The notes beneath the pieces were generated by a model. That model worked only from the letters and a program-made list of their open reading frames with translations, did no database searches and was not told the origin of the DNA. This document shows, piece after piece, positions 10,012-19,415 of a stretch of DNA of 38,970 nucleotides; position 1 is the stretch's first letter, and each line of letters begins with the position of its first letter. This stretch comes from Bacteroidota bacterium (lineage in GTDB: Bacteria > Bacteroidota > Bacteroidia > Cytophagales > Microscillaceae). A program made the translations under genes and the position numbers. The stretch is taken from assembly GCA_004293265.1 (NCBI GenBank), contig RDXZ01000028.1, positions 1 to 38,970 on the forward strand. Direction: 5' to 3'.

Positions 10012-10947
10012 CTATCGTCTATTGTCATCTCCTTGCAACATACTAAGATAACTTGCATAACGCGTAGGAGAAATCTCATATTTAGATACTTTTTCTAAGA
10101 TAGCACATTTAGGTTCGTTAAGATGAAGACAATTATGGTATTTACATTGTCCTAAAAGTTCTCTCATTTCAGGAAAATAATGAGCAATTTCTTCTTTTTT
10201 TAAGTCTATCAAACCTAATTCTTTGATACCCGGTGTATCTATCAAATAACTATTTTCTTCAAACTCAAACATAGTAGCAAACGTTGTAGTATGCACGCCT
10301 TTATCTGCGAAATCAGAAATTTCTGATGTTTTGAGGTCTAAATTAGGAGCGATTTGATTGACTAATGTTGATTTTCCTACGCCTGAATGTCCTGAAAGCA
10401 ATGTTTTTTTTCCTGCTAATAAGTCTTTTACTTCTTTGATTCCTTCGCCTGTCGTAGCGGCAGTAAAATAACATTTATATCCTAATCTTTCATAGATAAC
10501 TACCAAAGAATCTAAGTATTGTTTATCTTCCACAGACAACAAATCAACTTTATTAAATATAATTTTTGTATCGATTCTAAAACTTTCAGCCGTTACCAAA
10601 AACCTATCAATAAAACCTAACGAAGTTCTTGGGTGTGCTAAGGTAGCCAACAGAACAGCTTGGTCAATGTTAGCGGCGATAATATGTGCGTGTTGTGTTT
10701 TATGAACCGATTGACGAATAATATAGTTTTCTCTTGGTAAAATATCCGTAATATTTCCTAAATCTGGTTCGCCTTCTTCCCAAGTAAAATTGATATAATC
10801 ACCGACCGCAATTGGATTTGTAACTTTTAAACCTTTTAATTTTAGTTTTCCTCTCAAACGACATTTGATTATTTTTTTTGACTCTGTTTGCACTTCATAC
10901 CACGAACCTGTGGAACGCATTATCAAACCTTTATTTTGTATTTCCAT
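10012..10947 (-). CDS. rsgA: Ribosome small-subunit-dependent GTPase RsgA
   Basis: A 311-residue circularly permuted GTPase that helps late maturation of the 30S subunit. An N-terminal OB fold (about 1-80) precedes the permuted G motifs: G4 NKVD (132-135), then G1 GHSGVGKS (186-193), Thr-rich G2 (HTTTF, near 220) and G3 DTPG (237-240). The C-terminal zinc finger has Cys268, Cys273, His275 and Cys281, which is the family spacing. It is the last gene of the minus-strand operon, 18 bp after pyrF. The beginning MEIQNKGLIMRSTGSWYEV fits the family N-terminus, so this start is preferred. Confidence 0.97.
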   Translation of the reverse strand: MEIQNKGLIMRSTGSWYEVQTESKKIIKCRLRGKLKLKGLKVTNPIAVGDYINFTWEEGEPDLGNITDILPRENYIIRQSVHKTQHAHIIAANIDQAVLLATLAHPRTSLGFIDRFLVTAESFRIDTKIIFNKVDLLSVEDKQYLDSLVVIYERLGYKCYFTAATTGEGIKEVKDLLAGKKTLLSGHSGVGKSTLVNQIAPNLDLKTSEISDFADKGVHTTTFATMFEFEENSYLIDTPGIKELGLIDLKKEEIAHYFPEMRELLGQCKYHNCLHLNEPKCAILEKVSKYEISPTRYASYLSMLQGDDNRR

Positions 10948-10965
10948 TTTTATTTGTAGATTTTC

Positions 10966-11778
10966 TTATGGTGTGAGAATCCATTTTTCCATTTCTTTTT
11001 GCATTTTTTGTGCTTCTTTTTTGGCTTTTTCTGCAAAATCTTCTTGATTGGAAGCATATAAAATACTCCTTGAAGCATTGATAAACAAGCCTACGTTATC
11101 ATTGAGGGCGGCTTTACTGACTTCGTTCAAATCTCCCCCTTGCGCCCCTACTCCAGGCACTAAAAAAAAATGTTTGGGATATTTTTCACGAATTTGTTTT
11201 AATTCCAATGGATTTGTAGCACCAATCACGTACATCAAATTATTTTCATTGCCCCAATTTTGAGAAGTTTCTAATACTTTTTCAAATACTTTTTGTCCGT
11301 TTTCTAAGGTCAATTGTTGAAAATCTTTGCTTCCTTGATTAGAAGTCAAAGCCAATAAAATTACCCATTTATTTTTATATTTTAAAAACGGCATCACAGA
11401 ATCTTCGCCCATATAAGGCGCGACCGTAACAGCATCAAAATTAAAAGTTTCAAAAAAAGTTTGTGCATATTTATCAGATGTGTTTCCAATATCTCCTCTT
11501 TTGGCATCAGCAATTTTGAAATGAGTTTTAGGGATAAATTCAAGAGTTTTTTCTATTATTTCCCAACCTTTTGTGCCATAAGCTTCATAAAAAGCCGTAT
11601 TTATTTTATATGCTACACAAAAATCAGCCGTTGCGTCTATAATTGCCTTATTAAAATCTATAATAGCATTTGTATTTTTTTGTAAAAAAACGGGAATTTT
11701 ATTTTCGTCAGAATCTAATCCTACACAAAGATAAGATTTTTGTTTTTTAATAAAATTAATTAATGTAGCATAGGTCAT
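10966..11778 (-). CDS. pyrF: Orotidine 5'-phosphate decarboxylase
   Basis: A 270-residue enzyme that decarboxylates OMP to UMP in the last step of pyrimidine synthesis. It is of the longer, type 2 subfamily common in Bacteroidota. The catalytic DxKxxD motif is DAKRGD (Asp91, Lys93, Asp96). The start shows LCVGLDSDENKIP and the phosphate-binding end shows FLVPGVGAQGGD. It follows smpB by 29 bp and precedes rsgA by 18 bp, so it is probably co-transcribed. Confidence 0.97.
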   Translation of the reverse strand: MTYATLINFIKKQKSYLCVGLDSDENKIPVFLQKNTNAIIDFNKAIIDATADFCVAYKINTAFYEAYGTKGWEIIEKTLEFIPKTHFKIADAKRGDIGNTSDKYAQTFFETFNFDAVTVAPYMGEDSVMPFLKYKNKWVILLALTSNQGSKDFQQLTLENGQKVFEKVLETSQNWGNENNLMYVIGATNPLELKQIREKYPKHFFLVPGVGAQGGDLNEVSKAALNDNVGLFINASRSILYASNQEDFAEKAKKEAQKMQKEMEKWILTP

Positions 11779-11807
11779 TTTTTGATATTATTGATTGATA
11801 AGTTTTG

Positions 11808-12266
11808 TTAGTTGGCTCTATCCATTTCTCTTTTTTGGTCTTTTTCTTTCAATGTTTCTCGTTTGTCGTATAATTTTTTACCTTTTGCGACTGCGATTTC
11901 TAACTTTGCTAAGCCTTTGTCATTGATAAAAAGTCGTGTAGGAATGACAGTAATTCCAACTTCATCTGACCTTTTTTGTATTTTTTTGAGTTCTTTTTTT
12001 TTGAGTAATAATTTTCTTTCTCTGACTGCATTATGATTGTTATAAGTTCCATTTTCATAGAGAGAGATGTGCATTTGTTTTACCCACAGACCATCTTTGG
12101 CAAAATAACAAAAGGCATCTTGCAAATTTACTTTGCTTTGTCGGATAGATTTTATTTCTGTACCTGTCAAAACCATTCCTGCTATATATTTATCCTCAAA
12201 ATAATATTCAAAAGAGGCTTTTCTATTATTTATATTTACTTGTTTAGTAAATGTATCTTTTTTCAT
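11808..12266 (-). CDS. smpB: SsrA-binding protein SmpB
   Basis: A 152-residue partner of tmRNA in trans-translation, which frees stalled ribosomes. It shows the family features: [23 protein letters not shown] (an OB-type barrel), [29 protein letters not shown] and the basic tail starting [18 protein letters not shown]. Length is normal. It is 39 bp after the anti-sigma factor gene. The tmRNA gene itself was not found in the window. Confidence 0.97.
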   Translation of the reverse strand: MKKDTFTKQVNINNRKASFEYYFEDKYIAGMVLTGTEIKSIRQSKVNLQDAFCYFAKDGLWVKQMHISLYENGTYNNHNAVRERKLLLKKKELKKIQKRSDEVGITVIPTRLFINDKGLAKLEIAVAKGKKLYDKRETLKEKDQKREMDRAN

Positions 12267-12305
12267 TTTTTTATTTTTAAATTATTATTTTTTACGAGTA
12301 AAATA

Positions 12306-12575
12306 CTAACTCAAAACCATTTCTTTTATTTTACTTTGAATACATTTGATAATTTCAGAAGGACATTTTTTGTTTGATATTTGTTCTTTGAGCCTGTTTT
12401 TGAGTTGGCTATCGACTTCATAACAATATTTGCAATGTTCACAAGTTTCGATATGTAATTTTACTTGGTTTTTTTGTTGTTCAGTTGCCTCATTATCCAA
12501 AAAAAGTTCCAACATCTGCAAACACTCCTCACATTCGCAGTTTTGACATTCATTATTTTTATTAAATTGTTTCAT
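12306..12575 (-). CDS. Zinc-binding anti-sigma factor (ZAS family)
   Basis: An 89-residue soluble Cys-rich protein. It carries the ZAS signature HxxxCxxC as His41, Cys45 and Cys48, plus a further Cys51 and an N-terminal cluster at Cys10, 13, 15 and 18, one of which could be the fourth ligand. It lies 17 bp behind an ECF sigma gene, the usual arrangement for RsrA/ChrR-type regulators that release the sigma factor on oxidation or metal loss. Redox sensing is inferred from the Cys content. It has no membrane segment. Confidence 0.85.
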   Translation of the reverse strand: MKQFNKNNECQNCECEECLQMLELFLDNEATEQQKNQVKLHIETCEHCKYCYEVDSQLKNRLKEQISNKKCPSEIIKCIQSKIKEMVLS

Positions 12576-12592
12576 TTTTAGTATTTTAAAGC

Positions 12593-13189
12593 TTACCCAT
12601 AATATTTTTTTGCGTAATTTTTCAATTTTTCTTTGAGAATATTTCTTGCTCTATGCAATCTTGAACGCACCGTACCGATAGGAATATCCAAAATTTTAGA
12701 CATTTCTTCATACGTAAAGCCTTCAATATCACACAAAATAATCACAGTTCTAAAATCAATATCCAAAGAATTGAGAGCGTGGGCTACTTCATCACCAATC
12801 ATATCTTGCAAAACTTCGACTCTTAGGTCAGTAGTCATTTTAGTATCAGCCTCCTCGGAGTTATAAAATTGTTCTACTTCTTGGTAATCGACTGTGGCAG
12901 GATTTTTTAGTTTTCTTCGATATTCATTAATAAAGCTGTTTTTTAATATTCTAAACAACCAAGCTTTGGCATTAGTTCCAATTTGAAAAGAATTACTAAA
13001 ACGATAGGCTTTTAAAAACGTATCTTGCACCAAATCTTGTGCGTCAGATTCATTCAAAGTCAATCGAAAAGCAAAATTATAAGCAGTATCTAACAAAGGC
13101 AAAAAAAGTTGTGAAAACAATGCTTCTTTTTTTTTTTCGCTCATGGCATCGGTTTCTTCTATAAGGGTTTCTTCTTCTAAATTTTCCAT
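12593..13189 (-). CDS. ECF-type RNA polymerase sigma factor
   Basis: A 198-residue sigma-70-family factor. Region 2 is seen as DAQDLVQDTFLKAYR followed by AKAWLFRILKNSFINEYRR. Region 4 is seen as LDIDFRTVIILCDIEGFTYE and then PIGTVRSRLHRAR, the helix-turn-helix for the -35 element. Regions 1.1 and 3 are missing, as in the ECF group. It is the first gene of an operon with its likely anti-sigma factor, followed by smpB, pyrF and rsgA. By arrangement it is similar to SigR/SigH-type stress factors; its regulon is unknown. Confidence 0.93.
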   Translation of the reverse strand: MENLEEETLIEETDAMSEKKKEALFSQLFLPLLDTAYNFAFRLTLNESDAQDLVQDTFLKAYRFSNSFQIGTNAKAWLFRILKNSFINEYRRKLKNPATVDYQEVEQFYNSEEADTKMTTDLRVEVLQDMIGDEVAHALNSLDIDFRTVIILCDIEGFTYEEMSKILDIPIGTVRSRLHRARNILKEKLKNYAKKYYG

Positions 13190-13342
13190 AATTTTGTTAT
13201 CAATTAAATAGTTATAAGGTGTTTTTTGATTAGGTTTTAGTTTTTTATCAATTTAGTTTAAAAAATACAATAATTTTTAATAAGATTAGGAACGAATAAA
13301 AAGCCAAAAAAAATTTATCTGACAATTTTACACATTTATTTC

Positions 13343-13350
13343 CAAATTTA
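13343..13350 (-). promoter_or_regulatory. Possible -7 element for the sigma-factor operon
   Basis: On the minus strand this reads TAAATTTG, matching TAnnTTTG, about 155 bp before the sigma gene start. No TTTG at the -33 position was seen, so it is weak. The rest of the 290-bp gap (13190-13479) is AT-rich without an ORF. Confidence 0.3.
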
Positions 13351-13479
13351 CGAACTATTTGTATGTTTTTTTTGTTTTATATTACATTTAACTAAAAATT
13401 AACTATTTTTATATTTTATATGATTTGTTTTTAAGACATTTTGTCTTGTTTTTTTAAATAATTATTTTTTGTAAAAATA

Positions 13480-16032
13480 TTAAAATGGATAACCAATGCC
13501 TAAATTTAAAACCACTAAATTTTTTGTAAATGTATCAGCAAATCTAAAGTTCTCAATCACCCAACGCTGTTCAGAACTTCGTGCAGGGTCATATACTTTT
13601 AGCCCAAAATCAAAACGCAATAACAAAAAAGGAAAACTCATACGCAAGCCCATACCCGAACCTATTGCCATTTGTTCCAAAAATCTTGTAGGTTCAAACT
13701 TTGCCCCTACTCTATTTTGGTCGTCTTTGGTTGTCCAAATATTGCCTGCATCAACAAAAAAAGCCCATCTAAAAAAACTAAATAACGGCAATCTATACTC
13801 AATATTTCCCTCTAAAATAATTTCGCCGGGTTGTTCTATATAATTAAAAGTGCCGTCAGAATTAAGTGAAGGACTATATTCTCCTGGTCCGAGGCTTCGT
13901 GGTCGCCAAGCCCTGATGCTACTTCCCCCGCCTGCGAAAAAGAATTTTTCATAAGGTAATGTGTTTGAACCACCAAAACTATTTGCCATTCCTGCATTCA
14001 ATCTAAATGCTAATAAATGACTTTGTTTTTTCAGTGGCAAATTATAACTAAATGTTGTGTTAAATTTCCAATATTGAAAATATTGTAAACCAAATATTTT
14101 TCCATCGTTAGCAATACTACTATTTCGACTAATAAAATTAAAAACATTACCACCTGTTTCCGCCAAAACTCTAATCAAATGAGAAGGTTTATTTTCATTG
14201 CCTGTGTTGTTGTTAAAAGTATAAATAAAATAAATACTACTCACCAAAGCACGATTAAAACTTTGAATAATCGGTACGCCCTGCCTTTGCAAATCTTCTA
14301 ATAACCTTCTAAAATCATCTCTAATTTCTGTAGTATTGACCAAACTTAGTTCACTTAACGTAAAATTATAAGTAGAATTACGCATTTGACCGCGATAAGT
14401 GATGGCGGCAGTCAAATTTTGGCGTGTATATTCGGGGCGTTTCACAAAGTTATATCCTAAACTGATGCGCGTACTTGGGCTATAATTTTCGATATTGATA
14501 CGTGTTTTTTTAGGCAATAATTTTCTTAACAACAAAACTCTTGGAAAATTAAGCGAAGTATTTAAACCAATTTCTTGATTGGTATAAAGTTGTCTATCTT
14601 GTAAAAAACCTGTTTGTCCATCAATAGTGAATCGTAAATTCGTTTCAAATACTTCGCAACCTTTGAAAGTATTTCTATTTTTGAATGAAAAATTAACAAA
14701 CGGACCTGGCAAACCTTGCAATACATTAAAACCAAATTCGTTTTGAAATTGATGTTTATCCAAAGGTGTTAAAAAAATATTTGTTTTTAGTTTTCCACCT
14801 GTTGTATCTTCTCTCAAAGTAATAAATTTAAAAATATCCATCGAAGTCAAAAGCCTTTGCGTGTCCATTTCTTTCTTTACATTAAAAATTGTTTTTGGTA
14901 AAATCTTAATGCGTTGGTCGAGTACTCTGGGCGAATATTTTATTTTTTGATTTTTATCTACATAAACAATTCCTGTTCTTTTTGAAAAAGTAGTATCATT
15001 TGTGATAGTTTTTATTTTATTTTCGTGTAAAATTGTTACCAAAACTTCCTCAACTTCCCATTTTTTATGGTTTCCTTTTTCGGGTTCGTTTATAATAATA
15101 GTAATATAAGCATCACGTTTATTTTTTGCGGCACGTCCACTTAACAAACTATCGGTTTTAAATTTGTTGGTTCGGGCAAGTAAAGTAGTGTCTTTTAATT
15201 TTTTAAGTGTATCTATTTTAAAATTAAAATGTAGTGTATCGACTTTAAACTGCACAAATTGTTGGTTAAAAAATAGATAGCCGTTTTGCCTCAACACATC
15301 AACAATTCTTTTCCTTTCTGCATCAAATTTTTCACTATTATACATCGTATTTTCTTTGAGTTCTGAGTATTTTAAATTAGCAGTCAATACAGAATCGATG
15401 TGTTTATTTTTAGTAACAATATTTGTAATTCCAAAAAAAGTTGGTTTTTGCTCGTCTATTTTATAAATAATAGTGGCTCTTTTGTTTCTCAAATATTTGA
15501 TTTCTGCGGTAACTTTTCCTTGAAAAAAGCCGTTTTTATTCAAAAATTCCTGCATTTCTTGTGCGTTTGTTCTTGCCAAAGCGGTATCTAAAAAAACAGG
15601 CTTCTCCCCTACTACCCTCATCAACCAATTTCCTTCTACTTGTGCGATTTCTTGTTGTTTAATTTTTTTTTCTTTTTTATTTTCTAATTTTTTTGCTCTT
15701 TCTAATTTTTTATCCAATCTTGCGTCATTTATTTTTTTGTCATATTTTTCCTTGATTTTATCTATTTTTTTGTTATAAATTTGTGGATTAAATTTTTTAG
15801 ACGCAGATTGATAAATTGCCGCCCAAATAGGTTGCCCTAAAAAACGGCGGTTGGGTTTTGGTCGCATAAAATAATACAACCTATCATAAGAGGCTTTTTT
15901 GAAACCAACGATTTGCGGTTGTTTTAATAAATGTTGCTCCTCTGTCCAATTTTTTGTACTCAAACAACTTGAGAACAATAAAAGAAATATAATAAATAAA
16001 ATTTTGAAAGTAAGTGTATAATTTTGATTCAT
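13480..16032 (-). CDS. tamL: TamL-type Omp85 outer-membrane lipoprotein
   Basis: An 850-residue Omp85-superfamily protein. The N-terminus has a lipoprotein signal with lipobox LFSSC and acylated Cys23. Next come a Lys-rich helical stretch (about 85-130) and POTRA-like repeats (with GKVTAEIKYLRNKRATIIYKI split across one of them). The C-terminal beta-barrel belongs to the bacterial surface antigen family (RVGAKFEPTRFLEQMAIGSG, then GMGLRMSFPFLLLRFDFGLK) and ends in an aromatic residue (GIGYPF), as outer-membrane barrels do. In Bacteroidota such lipidated TamA homologues are called TamL and work with TamB in outer-membrane assembly. TamB is not adjacent here, so the assignment rests on the lipobox plus barrel. 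It is divergent from comEC. Confidence 0.85.
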   Translation of the reverse strand: MNQNYTLTFKILFIIFLLLFSSCLSTKNWTEEQHLLKQPQIVGFKKASYDRLYYFMRPKPNRRFLGQPIWAAIYQSASKKFNPQIYNKKIDKIKEKYDKKINDARLDKKLERAKKLENKKEKKIKQQEIAQVEGNWLMRVVGEKPVFLDTALARTNAQEMQEFLNKNGFFQGKVTAEIKYLRNKRATIIYKIDEQKPTFFGITNIVTKNKHIDSVLTANLKYSELKENTMYNSEKFDAERKRIVDVLRQNGYLFFNQQFVQFKVDTLHFNFKIDTLKKLKDTTLLARTNKFKTDSLLSGRAAKNKRDAYITIIINEPEKGNHKKWEVEEVLVTILHENKIKTITNDTTFSKRTGIVYVDKNQKIKYSPRVLDQRIKILPKTIFNVKKEMDTQRLLTSMDIFKFITLREDTTGGKLKTNIFLTPLDKHQFQNEFGFNVLQGLPGPFVNFSFKNRNTFKGCEVFETNLRFTIDGQTGFLQDRQLYTNQEIGLNTSLNFPRVLLLRKLLPKKTRINIENYSPSTRISLGYNFVKRPEYTRQNLTAAITYRGQMRNSTYNFTLSELSLVNTTEIRDDFRRLLEDLQRQGVPIIQSFNRALVSSIYFIYTFNNNTGNENKPSHLIRVLAETGGNVFNFISRNSSIANDGKIFGLQYFQYWKFNTTFSYNLPLKKQSHLLAFRLNAGMANSFGGSNTLPYEKFFFAGGGSSIRAWRPRSLGPGEYSPSLNSDGTFNYIEQPGEIILEGNIEYRLPLFSFFRWAFFVDAGNIWTTKDDQNRVGAKFEPTRFLEQMAIGSGMGLRMSFPFLLLRFDFGLKVYDPARSSEQRWVIENFRFADTFTKNLVVLNLGIGYPF

Positions 16033-16083
16033 TTTTTAGTTTGATGTGTATTTTCAAATCGATTTTATAAAGTATAATTAGTA

Positions 16084-16115
16084 CAAAAGTAATCTAATTT
16101 TTATAATTTTACAAA
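16084..16115 (-). promoter_or_regulatory. Predicted promoter of tamL
   Basis: Read on the minus strand, TTTG (16112-16115) and TACTTTTG (16084-16091) are 20 bp apart, a full match to the Bacteroidota consensus. It lies about 50 bp before the tamL start. Confidence 0.65.
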
Positions 16116-16143
16116 TATTGCTTTAAAATTCTCTTGCTTTGTA

Positions 16144-16178
16144 AACAAAAACATAAATTTATGGTTTATGTTTTTGTT
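16144..16178 (+). promoter_or_regulatory. 14-bp hairpin in the comEC leader
   Basis: AACAAAAACATAAA (16144-16157) and TTTATGTTTTTGTT (16165-16178) pair perfectly around a 7-nt loop, about 35 bp before the comEC start. It could be a weak attenuator or simply an AT palindrome. Confidence 0.35.
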
Positions 16179-16213
16179 AGTTTTAATAAAAGTAAAAACA
16201 AAAAATATCTAAA

Positions 16214-18346
16214 ATGAGTTGGTGGCGGGCATATCCATTTATAAGATTTACCTTTTTCTTTGTAATAGGAATTTGGTTAGAAAGCGTTTTTAATATTTTT
16301 AACGTTTTTCCTTTGATGTTTTTGCCTATTTTTGTTGGGTTAATAGTTCTTTTTTTGGGAGTATATTTCGTAAAATTTTCGCGTTTTTGGCAAATAAAAA
16401 GTATTTTGGTAGGAATATTAGCAAGTTGTATTTTGATAATTTTTGGAATAATCAAAACAAATTATTACACAGAAAAACATCAAAAAAATCATATTTATCA
16501 ACAAAAAGAGGAAATTATTGCCTATCAAGCCCTTATCAATCAAGAAGTAGAATCACGTAAAAAAACATATAAAACTACTGCAAGTATCACTTCTATTCTT
16601 ACTAAAAAAGGTTGGAAAAATGCAGAAGGTAAAGTTTTATTATACTTTAAAAAAGATACAAACACAAACAAAAAAAATGAATTAGAATATGGAAATATCA
16701 TTATCATCAAAGGTTCTCCACAACTTTTAACGCCTTCACTCAATCCAAATCAATTCGATTATAGTCAATATTTGGCTTATCAAAATATTTATCATCAACA
16801 ATTTGTCGATAAAAATCAATATCAAATTACCGAAAAAACAATTCCAAATTATATTTTTTATTATTCTCTACAATTTAGAAATTGGTGTAGCAATACTTTG
16901 AAAGGGTTTGTAAAATATGAAAGAGAGTCAGCCATTGCTGTTGCCTTGCTTTTGGGTGTACGTGAACAAATGGATAGCGAAATTTTAGAAGCATATTCAG
17001 CAACAGGTTTGATGCACGTGTTGGCGGTTTCGGGTATGCACGTAGGTTTAATCGTTTTTATTTTAGATTTACTATTTTTTAGTACTTGGAAAAAACATAA
17101 AAAAGATATTGTTCGTTATCAGTATGCAATCATTATGCTATTTCTGTTGTGGTTTTATGCGATTGTTACAGGGCTTACGTCTTCGGTTTTGCGTGCTGTG
17201 ATGATGTTTTCGTTTATGATTGTTGGCAACGCCATCAGCACAAAGCTATCGATGTATAACAATTTGGGCGTTTCTTGCTTTGTTTTGTTATGTTTTAATC
17301 CGTTTTTAATATTTTCTGCGGGTTTGCAACTTTCTTATATGGCGGTTTGGGGCATTGTATATTTTCAACCTAAGTTAGCAATTTATTATCAACCCAAAAC
17401 CTATTTGATGAGAAATATTTGGTTAATTATAACAGTTTCAATTACTGCACAATTAGCAACTTTTCCGTTAGGATTACTATATTTTCATCAATTTCCAAAC
17501 TATTTTTTGGTTTCAAATTTAATAATTATTCCTTTGAGTACGGGAGTTTTGTATATTGGATTGGCGACTTTGGCTTTTTCTTGGCTTCCTTTTGTGAATA
17601 TTTTTTTAGGTATTCTTTTATATTATGGGATTTGGTTGATGAATTTTTTAACTTTTTTATTGCAAAAATTGCCTTATGCTGTTACAGATGGCATTTTTAT
17701 CAATGTTTTTGAGTTGTTTTTAGTATATGGAATAATATTTAGTTTTGCTTTATTTATCAAATTTAAAAAATTATTATATTGGAAATATATTTCGTTTTTG
17801 GTATTTATTTTTGTTATTTCAAGAATATTTTATATTTATCAAACTCATACGCAAAATTTTATTTTGTTATATCATTTTAATAAAAACTCAAGTTTGCATC
17901 TTGCGGAATCTAAAAATCATTTTATTTGGGCAGATAGTAGTTTTGAAAAAGATAAGAAAAATTTTGATTTTGCTACCAAAACAAATTTGATAAAAGTTGG
18001 CTCAAAAAATCCTATTTTGAATGATTGGAAAGTGAAAAAGGAAAACTATCAATTTTTAGGAAAATACAGCGTTTTGTATTGGAACGAAAAATTTATATTG
18101 ATTTTGCATCAAAAATTAAAACAAAAAGAATGGAAAAATCTAAAAAATATCGAAGAACCCAACATAGTCATTATCAGAAAAAATGCTCTTTTTGAGTGGA
18201 ATCAAATACCTAATCATTGGCAAAAAACTACTTTTGTTTTTGACGGCTCAAATGGATTGAAAAGAATAAAAAAATTGGATAGCACAAAAACAACGCAAAA
18301 AGCATATTTTACGCATTTTAATGGCGCGTGGAAAATAGAAAAATAA
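16214..18346 (+). CDS. comEC: ComEC/Rec2-family DNA-uptake channel protein
   Basis: A 710-residue polytopic membrane protein expected to carry single-stranded DNA across the inner membrane during natural transformation. Three N-terminal helices (about 8-80) flank a DUF4131-like soluble region with GKVLLYFKK and YLAYQNIYHQQFV. The competence core follows, with the hallmark motif GLMHVLAVSGMHVGL and about eight more helices up to residue 545. The last 160 residues are Lys-rich and soluble, with no HxHxDH motif, so the metallo-beta-lactamase domain of Bacillus ComEC is absent or unrecognisable; this short form is usual in Bacteroidota. Start ATG is directly followed by the typical MSWWRAYPFIR. 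Confidence 0.9.
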   Translation: MSWWRAYPFIRFTFFFVIGIWLESVFNIFNVFPLMFLPIFVGLIVLFLGVYFVKFSRFWQIKSILVGILASCILIIFGIIKTNYYTEKHQKNHIYQQKEEIIAYQALINQEVESRKKTYKTTASITSILTKKGWKNAEGKVLLYFKKDTNTNKKNELEYGNIIIIKGSPQLLTPSLNPNQFDYSQYLAYQNIYHQQFVDKNQYQITEKTIPNYIFYYSLQFRNWCSNTLKGFVKYERESAIAVALLLGVREQMDSEILEAYSATGLMHVLAVSGMHVGLIVFILDLLFFSTWKKHKKDIVRYQYAIIMLFLLWFYAIVTGLTSSVLRAVMMFSFMIVGNAISTKLSMYNNLGVSCFVLLCFNPFLIFSAGLQLSYMAVWGIVYFQPKLAIYYQPKTYLMRNIWLIITVSITAQLATFPLGLLYFHQFPNYFLVSNLIIIPLSTGVLYIGLATLAFSWLPFVNIFLGILLYYGIWLMNFLTFLLQKLPYAVTDGIFINVFELFLVYGIIFSFALFIKFKKLLYWKYISFLVFIFVISRIFYIYQTHTQNFILLYHFNKNSSLHLAESKNHFIWADSSFEKDKKNFDFATKTNLIKVGSKNPILNDWKVKKENYQFLGKYSVLYWNEKFILILHQKLKQKEWKNLKNIEEPNIVIIRKNALFEWNQIPNHWQKTTFVFDGSNGLKRIKKLDSTKTTQKAYFTHFNGAWKIEK

Positions 18347-18368
18347 ATTTTCTCAACAATAAAAACAA

Positions 18369-18415
18369 AGAAAAACACGCTGATAAATCAAAAATTTAAA
18401 AGCGTGTTTTTTTTT
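18369..18415. terminator. Bidirectional terminator between comEC and the response regulator
   Basis: AAAAACACGCT (18371-18381) and AGCGTGTTTTT (18401-18411) form an 11-bp stem followed by a long T-run on the plus strand and flanked by A-rich sequence for the other strand. The two genes are convergent. Confidence 0.85.
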
Positions 18416-18419
18416 ATTT

Positions 18420-19124
18420 TTAGTTATTTTCAATCAATTTAAAACCAACGCCATGCACATTGGCTATCTCAAGATTGGTATCTGCTTTCAAATATTTTCT
18501 TAATCTTGACACAAAAACATCTAAACTTCGCCCCGTAAAATAATCATCATCACCCCAAAGTGTATTTAAAATCACATTTCTTTCTATGACATTATTTTTA
18601 TGGACACAAAAAAAACGTAATAGTTCTGCTTCTTTTTGTGTCATTTGTTCGTTATGATTATCGATAGTAGAAGTCAAAGTTTGGTTTTTAAAATCTAAAA
18701 TAAATTTTCCAATTTCAAACAATTCTTTGTGTGGAACGGGAGTAATTTCAGTTTTTTGTGTTCTTTTTAAAATATTTTCTACTTTCAACATCAAAACCTC
18801 AATGCTAAAAGGCTTAGTAATATAATCTTCTGCTCCCAATTTTAGTCCTTTAATTTGGTCTTCTTTGAGCGATTTGGCAGTTACAAAAATAAAAGGAATT
18901 TCTGTATTTTTTTTTCGTATTTCTTGGGCGGTAGTAAATCCATCTTTTTTGGGCATCATCACGTCCAAAATACATAAATCAAATGTTTTTCTACCAAAAG
19001 CCACCAAAGCCATTTCGCCATCAGGATATAATTCGACCTCATAACCTGCTAACTCCAAATTATCTTTGACAACGAAGCCCAAATTTGTGTCATCTTCTGC
19101 CAATAAAATTAAACCTTTTTTCAT
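18420..19124 (-). CDS. OmpR-family response regulator
   Basis: A 234-residue two-component regulator. The receiver domain (1-120) has the acidic pair Asp11/Asp12, phospho-acceptor Asp54 in CILDVMMPKKDG, Thr82 and Lys104 in YITKPF. The C-terminal winged helix (about 130-232) has TQKEAELLRFFCVHKNNVIE, then RNVILNTLWGDDDYFTGRSL, then DVFVSRLRKYL. It resembles RprY-type regulators of Bacteroidota, but no histidine kinase gene lies next to it in the window, so its partner must be elsewhere. The first codons after ATG (MKKGLILLAEDD) leave no room for another start. Confidence 0.93.
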   Translation of the reverse strand: MKKGLILLAEDDTNLGFVVKDNLELAGYEVELYPDGEMALVAFGRKTFDLCILDVMMPKKDGFTTAQEIRKKNTEIPFIFVTAKSLKEDQIKGLKLGAEDYITKPFSIEVLMLKVENILKRTQKTEITPVPHKELFEIGKFILDFKNQTLTSTIDNHNEQMTQKEAELLRFFCVHKNNVIERNVILNTLWGDDDYFTGRSLDVFVSRLRKYLKADTNLEIANVHGVGFKLIENN

Positions 19125-19301
19125 TTTTTTGTTTGTTTAGTTTGTTTAATACAAAATATTTAATTTTTTTATGAGTATATTGTAATTAATATGATTTTTT
19201 GGTGCAAAGTAAATAAAAATTTTATTTTAAAACGCTAATTATAGTATAAAAGTTTACAAATTATTAAAAATAAGGATTTTTTTATTCGTTTTAAACTCAT
19301 A

Positions 19302-19336
19302 TAACTTTCCAAAAGTTTAAAACTTTTGGAAAGTTA
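19302..19336. repeat. Perfect palindrome, REP-like
   Basis: TAACTTTCCAAAAGTTT (19302-19318), one A, then its exact reverse complement (19320-19336). Palindromes of this kind are often dispersed in Bacteroidota genomes. It has no T-run and lies upstream of both neighbours, so it is not a normal terminator. Confidence 0.7.
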
Positions 19337-19384
19337 GCATCTCTAAAAAGTTAGTATTTTTTTGTAAAATATTAAATTCAATTA

Positions 19385-19415
19385 TTGTTTTTTTGTATAA
19401 TTTTAACTAATTTTG
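19385..19415 (+). promoter_or_regulatory. Predicted recO promoter, which decides the start codon
   Basis: TAATTTTG at 19408-19415 matches TAnnTTTG, with TTG at 19385-19387 exactly 20 bp upstream. An in-frame ATG at 19385 would lie within the promoter, so the ATG at 19430 is the likely start. Confidence 0.55.
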
